Positions 58,962-64,000 of a stretch of 64,000 bases of DNA are shown in pieces (the first letter of the stretch is position 1; each line of letters begins with the position of its first letter). Both the position numbers and the translations under genes were made by a program. The notes under the pieces are model-generated. The model made no database searches. It worked only from the letters and a program-made list of their open reading frames with translations, and had not been told where the DNA came from. This stretch comes from JAKALD01 sp963817785 (GTDB lineage Bacteria > Pseudomonadota > Gammaproteobacteria > Burkholderiales > SG8-39): positions 1,302,001 to 1,366,000 of the forward strand of contig CAWFPL010000002.1 of NCBI GenBank assembly GCA_963817785.1. The letters run 5' to 3'.

Positions 58962-60933
58962 CGCCATCGCGCTCGCCTTCTGGGCCTGGGCGGCGGCGGC
59001 GCTGCTCGCGCTCCTGCCGCGCACGCGTGAACCGGTGCGCTGGCTGCTCGCCGCAGGCTGCGCGGCAGGCGTCGCCGGTGCCTTGCTGGGGCTGCCCGGC
59101 GGGAGCGCGGCGCTCGCGGTGCCGTGGCGGATCGCAGGGGTCGGCGTGCGCCTCGAGATGGCGCCGGGCGCGCTCTGGCTGCTCGGTTTCGGCCTGGCCT
59201 CGGCGTTCTTCGCCTGCCTGCTGGGGACGCCAGCGCAGGGGCGGCACCGCGCGTGGCAGTTCGGCGCGGCGCTCAGTCTCATCGGCGCGCTCGGGGTGTT
59301 CGGGCTGCGCGACGGCGCTTCGTTCCTGATCGCCTGGGAGCTGATGAGCCTTGGCGGCGCGGCGATGATTCTCGGCGAGGGGCTGGGCGCGGCGGGCAGG
59401 CCGGTGCTGTTCATGCTGGCGCTGCTCGAATTCGGCGCGGTTGCGCTGCTGGCCGCGCTGCTGTGGCTGGGCGCTACATCCGGCGCCCTGGATTTCGCGT
59501 CTTTTGCCGGCGCGACCGCGGCGCTTGCACCGAGCGCAGGGCTCGCTCTCGGGCTGCTGTTTCTCGCCGGATTCGGCGCCAAGCTCGGGCTGCTGCCGTT
59601 CTACGAATGGTTCCCCCGCGCCTATGGCAGCGCGAGCGGTGCGACCGGGACGCTGCTCTCCGGCGTGGTGCTCAATGCAGCCTTCTACGCTCTGAGCCAG
59701 TCCCTGTTCCAATGGCTCGCGCCGCTGCAAGGCAACGCCGCGTTCGCGCTCGGCGTGGTCGTCGTGGCGGCGGGCGTCTTGAGCTCGATCCTGGCGGTGC
59801 TGTACGCGTTCCAGCAGGAGGATTGGCGTTCCCTGCTCGCATTCTCCTCGGCTGAGAACGCTTCGATCGCGGTGGCGATGCTCGGCGCCTGCCTGCTGTT
59901 CAGGCAAAGCGGCCTCGCCGAGCTCGCCGGGCTCGCATGGACGGTCGCGCTGCTGCACCTCGCCGGCCACGCGCTCGCGAAGGGCGCGCTGTTCCTCGCT
60001 GCCGATGGCGTGTTCCGCGGCTGCGGGGACTACCGGCTCGCGCAGCGCGGCTGGCTGCGCGCCAGCGCCCCGGCCCTCGGTGTCGGCGCGCTATTCGCGG
60101 CCATGAGTCTGGCGGCGATCCCGCCGCAGGCAGGGTTCGTGAGCGAGTGGTACGTGTTCCAGACGGTGTTCCAAGGCTTTCACCTATCGTCCTTCGGCGG
60201 CCGCCTGACCCTCGCGCTCGCTGGGGCGGGGCTCGCGCTCACCGCTGCGCTGGCGCTCGCGACGTTCGTGAAGGCCTTTGGCATCGGCATGCTCGGAGCG
60301 GCGCCGCAGCCCGCCGCGCGCGTGCCCCGGGGGGTGGGCGTCGCGGTCGGCCTGCTCGGGCTGGGCGTGCTCGCGCTTGCCGTGGGGATGCCGGTCTGGC
60401 TCGGCGCGCTCGATGGCGCGGTGCACACGCTGTTCGCGGCGGACAGCGCGCGGCGCATGGTGGATGGCTGGCTGCTCGTGCCGCTCACCGCGAAATTCGC
60501 GTTCATCTCGCCTTCGCTGCTGGTGATCGTCATGCCGCTGCTCGCGCTGCTGCCGCTGTTCCTGCTGTTCGCGTGGCGGTACCGCGGCGTGCGCCGCGCG
60601 CCGGTCTGGTACGGCGGCATGCGCGAGGATCCCGCTGAGGCGGCCACGACGGCGCTGTCGTTCTCCAACGCGATGCGCACCTTCTACAGCTTCGTGTACC
60701 GCCCGGTCACACGCATCTCCCCCGAGCACGCCGGACGCGAGTATTTCGTCAAGCGGCTGGAGTTCGATTACGACGTGGCGCCGGTGTTCGGCCCCTGGCT
60801 GTTCGCGCCTGCGACGCGGCTGGTGCGCTGGCTGGCGGACAGGCTGCGCCTGCTGCAGTCGGGCAACCTGAATTTCTATCTCGCGATCATCGGCGCGCTG
60901 CTGGTGGTGATCCTGGGGCTGACGCTGTGGTAG
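58951..60933 (+). CDS. hyfB: Hyf-like complex, antiporter-like subunit HyfB
   Basis: A 660-aa NuoL/HyfB-type subunit with about 16 helices. FLIAWELMSLGGAAMILGEG near 125 holds the TM5 Glu, GAKLGLLPFYEWFPRAYGSA near 208 the TM7 Lys, WRSLLAFSSAENASIAVAML near 292 follows, and the distal region ends in a long amphipathic stretch (HAGREYFVKRLEFDYDVAPV near 592) plus a final helix. The TTG start at 58951 overlaps the previous gene by 11 bases. It completes a set of six subunits. Confidence 0.9.
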   Translation: MSADAIALAFWAWAAAALLALLPRTREPVRWLLAAGCAAGVAGALLGLPGGSAALAVPWRIAGVGVRLEMAPGALWLLGFGLASAFFACLLGTPAQGRHRAWQFGAALSLIGALGVFGLRDGASFLIAWELMSLGGAAMILGEGLGAAGRPVLFMLALLEFGAVALLAALLWLGATSGALDFASFAGATAALAPSAGLALGLLFLAGFGAKLGLLPFYEWFPRAYGSASGATGTLLSGVVLNAAFYALSQSLFQWLAPLQGNAAFALGVVVVAAGVLSSILAVLYAFQQEDWRSLLAFSSAENASIAVAMLGACLLFRQSGLAELAGLAWTVALLHLAGHALAKGALFLAADGVFRGCGDYRLAQRGWLRASAPALGVGALFAAMSLAAIPPQAGFVSEWYVFQTVFQGFHLSSFGGRLTLALAGAGLALTAALALATFVKAFGIGMLGAAPQPAARVPRGVGVAVGLLGLGVLALAVGMPVWLGALDGAVHTLFAADSARRMVDGWLLVPLTAKFAFISPSLLVIVMPLLALLPLFLLFAWRYRGVRRAPVWYGGMREDPAEAATTALSFSNAMRTFYSFVYRPVTRISPEHAGREYFVKRLEFDYDVAPVFGPWLFAPATRLVRWLADRLRLLQSGNLNFYLAIIGALLVVILGLTLW

Positions 60934-61065
60934 CGCGGCGGCCTGGAAGCGCGGCAGCGGCAGTTTTGCTGCGATAGCCAGCCGCGCCACCCGCTCCGTG
61001 CGCGACACGCCGACGAGCGCCGGCGCGTGAACCGGGGGCTGCGCCGCCGCGCGCCCTGCGGTATC

Positions 61066-61084
61066 CTATATGCAATGCATATAG
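61066..61084. promoter_or_regulatory. Perfect 19-bp palindrome upstream of the PadR-fusion gene
   Basis: CTATATGCA-A-TGCATATAG is exactly self-complementary around a central A and ends 16 bases before the ATG. It is AT-rich in a GC-rich region, like PadR and ModE operators. Autoregulation by the downstream gene is likely. Confidence 0.6.
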
Positions 61085-61100
61085 CTGCGTATCCCTCCCC

Positions 61101-62300
61101 ATGAACCCGCTGCCCGCCGTACTCGGGCTGCTCGCCCCCGGTGCGCGCTACGGCTATCAGCTCAAGGCGCAGATCGACCGCGAGCTGGCGCCGTTCTGGT
61201 GCCTGGACTACGCCCAGCTCTATCGCACGCTGGCGCGCGCCGCGCAATCGGGCGCGGCACGCGTGCGCGAGGAGCGCAGCGCGAATGGCCCGGTGCGCAA
61301 GCGCTACACGCTGACCGCGGCGGGGGCCCGGGCATTCGAGGCGTGGCTGCACGCGCCGAGCACGGCCGCGGAGGAAATTCTCGTCAAGTTGCACCTGGCG
61401 CACGGCGCCGGGAAGCTGACTGCGGCGCTGCGCACGCGCCTGCGCGAAGCGCTTGCCGCCGAGGGCTCGGCGCGGCGCGCAGCCCACGAGCGGGCGAGCG
61501 CCCGCGGCGCAGCGGGCCCGGCCGCGCTGGCCGAAGCGGCGTGGCGCCGCGTCGAGGCCGCTGCCGCGGCGCTGGAGGCCTGCGCTCCGGCCGGCCGCAG
61601 GCGCAACGATTCCGCGGCAGCGCCGATCGTCGGCAGCGACGATCCGCTGCTCGCGCGGCTGAGCGAGGCGGCGGGGCTGGCGCTCGAGACGCGCGGCAGC
61701 TACGGCGGCCTCTGGTCGCTGAGCCGCGGCGACACCGATGTTGCGGCGGTTCATCTGCGCGACCCCGATACGCACGAGTACAACGCGCCGTTCATCCGCC
61801 GCCTGTTGCCCGAGGATGACGTGCTGCTGATCAATCTGGCCTGGCGCGATACCGGCTTGCTGCTGTCCCCCGGCAACCCCCGGCGCATCCGGCGGCTGGC
61901 CGATCTCGCGCGCCCCGGCGTGCGCTTGATCAACCGCCAGCCGGCGGCCGGCACGCGGCTGTTGCTGCTGCTCGAGCTGCGGGCGGCGGGCATCGACGCG
62001 CACGCGCTGCGCGGCTGGGACGACGAGCTGCCCAGCCATGCCGCGGTCGCCGACGCGGTGCGCCGCGGCGCGGCCGACGTCGGCCCGGGGCTGCGCGCGG
62101 TGGCCGAGGCCCACGGGCTCGAGTTCCTGCCGCTGGCGCGCGAGCGCTACGACCTGGCGGTGCGCCGCCGGTTCTTCGATTCGGTCGCGGCCGAGCCGCT
62201 GCACCGGGCGCTCGGCGCCCGGGCCCTGCGGCGTGCGGCTGCAGGACTGGCCGGCTACGACCTCGGTGACAGCGGCCGCGTGCTCGAGCGCGTGCGCTGA
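61101..62300 (+). CDS. PadR-type DNA-binding domain fused to a periplasmic-binding-like ligand domain
   Basis: A 399-aa protein. Residues 1-90 form a PadR-like winged helix (LGLLAPGARYGYQLKAQI, APFWCLDYAQLYRTLARA, RKRYTLTAAGARAFEAWL). Residues 90-160 are an Ala-rich helical linker. The rest is a periplasmic-binding-protein-like domain (VGSDDPLLARLSEAAGLAL, GVRLINRQPAAGTRLLLLLE, AVADAVRRGAADVGPGLRAV). Similar ligand domains occur in molybdate/tungstate regulators. It is divergent from nothing and sits 52 bases before wtpA, so it probably senses the oxyanion and controls Wtp uptake. Confidence 0.85.
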   Translation: MNPLPAVLGLLAPGARYGYQLKAQIDRELAPFWCLDYAQLYRTLARAAQSGAARVREERSANGPVRKRYTLTAAGARAFEAWLHAPSTAAEEILVKLHLAHGAGKLTAALRTRLREALAAEGSARRAAHERASARGAAGPAALAEAAWRRVEAAAAALEACAPAGRRRNDSAAAPIVGSDDPLLARLSEAAGLALETRGSYGGLWSLSRGDTDVAAVHLRDPDTHEYNAPFIRRLLPEDDVLLINLAWRDTGLLLSPGNPRRIRRLADLARPGVRLINRQPAAGTRLLLLLELRAAGIDAHALRGWDDELPSHAAVADAVRRGAADVGPGLRAVAEAHGLEFLPLARERYDLAVRRRFFDSVAAEPLHRALGARALRRAAAGLAGYDLGDSGRVLERVR

Positions 62301-62352
62301 TCCCTGTGCAACGAATCCTTCGACGACCAGCCAATAACCGAAAGGAGAGTCC

Positions 62353-63333
62353 ATGAAACGCAGGCCCCTGTTGCACGCCCTGCTCGGCGCCACCAGCCTC
62401 GCCGTGGTCGCGAGCGCCTCGCCCGGCGCCCGCGCCGCCGGCAAGGTCGAGCTCACCGTATTCGCCGCGGGTACGCTCGCGGTGCCGTTCCGCGAGATCG
62501 ACCACGCGTTCGAGAAGCTGCATCCCGGGGTGGAAGTCCAGCCCGAGTTCGGCGGCAGCGTGAAGATGGTGAAGAAGATCACCGAGCTGCATCAGAACGG
62601 CGACCTGTACGCCTCTGCGGACTACAGCGTGATCCCCAAGTACCTGTTCGGGGAAGGCGGCAGCAAGCGCTATACCGACTGGTACGCGGGCTTTGCGAGC
62701 AACGCCATCACCTTCGTCTACACCGCCAAGAGCAAGTACGCGCACGAGATCAATAGCCGGAACTGGTACCGCATCCTGCCCAAGCATGGGGTCGAGATCG
62801 GCCGCTCGGATCCGGATACCGATCCCTCCGGCTACCAGACTGTGCAGATGCTGAACCTCGCCAACCGTTACTACAAGGACCCGAAGATCGAGGAACAGGT
62901 GCTCGCCAACGCGCCGCGCAGCAACATGCGCGACACCGAAACCTCGCTCATCTCGGCGCTGCAACTGGGCCAGATCGACTACCTTGCGATCTACCGTTCC
63001 GACGCGCTGCAGCACCATCTGAAGCACCTGAAGCTTCCGGCGAAGATCGACCTGAGCGACCCGCGCGAAGCCGAGTTCTACAAGACCGGCGTGGCGCACA
63101 CCAAGAACGGAACGCTCACCGGCAAGCCCATCGTTTACGCGCTGACCGTTCCGGACAACGCCGCGCACAAGGATCTGGCCGTGGAATACGCCGCCTTCGT
63201 GCTCGGTCCCGAGGGCCGCAAGATCCTCGAGCGGCACGGCTTCGGCACGTTCGCGACTCCTCCGGCGGTCGGGCGCGAAAAGATGCCCGCACGGCTGCAG
63301 AAGCTGGTCAAACCCTGGCAAGGCGAGGGCTAG
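62353..63333 (+). CDS. wtpA: Tungstate/molybdate-binding protein WtpA
   Basis: A 326-aa protein with a signal peptide ending near residue 29 (GARAA). Its mature part begins KVELTVFAAGTLAVPFREID, and GGSVKMVKKITELHQNGDL near 70 and ASADYSVIPKYLF near 92 follow the WtpA/ModA-like type. SKYAHEINSRNWYRILPK near 130 is specific to WtpA. WtpA proteins bind tungstate with very high affinity. It is the first gene of wtpAB and follows the RBS AAGGAGAG. Confidence 0.9.
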   Translation: MKRRPLLHALLGATSLAVVASASPGARAAGKVELTVFAAGTLAVPFREIDHAFEKLHPGVEVQPEFGGSVKMVKKITELHQNGDLYASADYSVIPKYLFGEGGSKRYTDWYAGFASNAITFVYTAKSKYAHEINSRNWYRILPKHGVEIGRSDPDTDPSGYQTVQMLNLANRYYKDPKIEEQVLANAPRSNMRDTETSLISALQLGQIDYLAIYRSDALQHHLKHLKLPAKIDLSDPREAEFYKTGVAHTKNGTLTGKPIVYALTVPDNAAHKDLAVEYAAFVLGPEGRKILERHGFGTFATPPAVGREKMPARLQKLVKPWQGEG

Positions 63334-63335
63334 GC

Positions 63336-64000
63336 ATGAGTGCTGCCGCCGAGGCGGCCACCCTGCCGCGCTCCGGCCCGGCGAGCCCGGGCCGGGCGCG
63401 GCTGCTGTTTCTGGTGTTCTGGTGCTGCGGCGGGCTGTTGCTGATCTCGATCGTCGCGCCGCTGGTCGCGCTGGCGGCCCTGGAGTCGCCGGCGAACATG
63501 TTCCAGGTCGCCGCGATGCACGAGGTGCGCGCCGCCGTGGCGCTGAGCCTCGGCGCGGCCGGGCTGACCGCGCTCATCGCCGCGGCGCTCGGCTTTCCGC
63601 TCGCCTACGTGCTCGCGCACGGCGAGTTTCCCGGCAAGCGCGTCGTCGAGGCCGTCATCGACATCCCGCTCGCGGTGCCGCACACCGTGGCGGGGATCGC
63701 GTTGCTCGCCGTCTACGGCCGGCGCGGACTGTTCGGCGAAGCGCTCGAGTCGGCGTTCGGGCTGCGCTTCTGGGGCACGCTCGCGGGCATCGTCGTCGCG
63801 ATGCTGTTCGTCAGCGCGCCGTTCGCGGTGAACGCCGCGCGCATCGGCTTCGAGGCGATCGATCCCAGGCTGGAGAAGGTCGCCCGCACCCTGGGCGCGG
63901 GGCCGTGGAAGGTGCTCGCCCGGGTCACCCTGCCGCTCGCCTGGCGCAGCCTGCTGACCGGCATCACGCTCACCTTCGCGCGCGCGATCAGCGAGGTCGG
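63336..64000 (+). CDS. wtpB: Tungstate/molybdate ABC permease WtpB (partial)
   Basis: The first 221 residues of a ModB-type permease; the gene runs off the window. An N-terminal helix (LLFLVFWCCGGLLLISIVAP), FPLAYVLAHGEFPGKRVVEA near 87, IPLAVPHTVAGIALLAVYG near 110 and the EAA-type loop KVARTLGAGPWKVLARVTLP near 186 are visible. It starts 2 bases after wtpA. The ATPase gene wtpC is presumably just beyond the window. Confidence 0.9.
   Translation, partial: MSAAAEAATLPRSGPASPGRARLLFLVFWCCGGLLLISIVAPLVALAALESPANMFQVAAMHEVRAAVALSLGAAGLTALIAAALGFPLAYVLAHGEFPGKRVVEAVIDIPLAVPHTVAGIALLAVYGRRGLFGEALESAFGLRFWGTLAGIVVAMLFVSAPFAVNAARIGFEAIDPRLEKVARTLGAGPWKVLARVTLPLAWRSLLTGITLTFARAISEV

Overview
This GC-rich window reads as chromosome of a facultatively anaerobic, denitrifying, aromatic-degrading betaproteobacterium of the Azoarcus/Aromatoleum/Thauera kind. 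That rests on an oxygen-sensitive class I benzoyl-CoA reductase operon in bzdNOPQM order behind a perfect FNR box, several nitric-oxide-response genes (nsrR, nnrS, hemerythrins, DUF2249), the anaerobic ubiquinone genes ubiUVT, and a periplasmic-type formate dehydrogenase locus with DUF3305/DUF3306 companions. The genus is inferred from gene content only. I saw no rRNA, tRNA or CRISPR array.

Layout. 1-7.9 kb: end of an NnrS-like gene, a multi-pass membrane protein, a hemerythrin, the benzoyl-CoA reductase operon, then a DUF2249 gene divergent from nsrR with two NsrR-like operators. 7.9-24.5 kb: a patchy accessory stretch with a DsrC-like protein, nnrS, Crp/Fnr regulators, ferredoxin, hemerythrin, an ECF sigma factor, small membrane proteins, stress oxidoreductases, an sdhCDB set without sdhA, and several broken genes. 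24.5-31.8 kb: ubiUVT, pyrF, otsB, moeA-mobA and an MFS transporter. 31.8-42.9 kb: fdhD, moaA and a ten-gene formate dehydrogenase locus closed by a strong terminator. 42.9-45.7 kb: an insertion hot spot with an ORF-less group II intron, a chrA stub and an IS110 element. 45.7-52.6 kb: modABC plus a FecCD-type ABC pair on the minus strand, and mobB-moeA-moaD-moaE on the plus strand. 52.6-60.9 kb: a fluoride riboswitch, crcB, a DUF190 gene and a six-gene Hyf-like membrane complex. 61.1-64 kb: a PadR-type regulator fused to a ligand-binding domain, then wtpA and the start of wtpB.

How it fits together. Much of the right half serves molybdenum or tungsten enzymes: two oxyanion importers (Mod, Wtp) plus a third ABC pair, cofactor synthesis and insertion (moaA, moaD, moaE, mobA, mobB, two moeA paralogs), sulfuration (fdhD) and a client enzyme (formate dehydrogenase). 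The left half is anaerobic aromatic and NO metabolism.

The most unusual item is the Hyf-like complex. Its hydrogenase-type large subunit has lost all four nickel-binding cysteines, while the small subunit keeps its Fe-S ligands and the proton-pumping subunits are present. It therefore looks like an energy-converting, hydrogenase-related (Ehr-type) complex that is not a hydrogenase, and it sits directly behind a fluoride-riboswitch operon.
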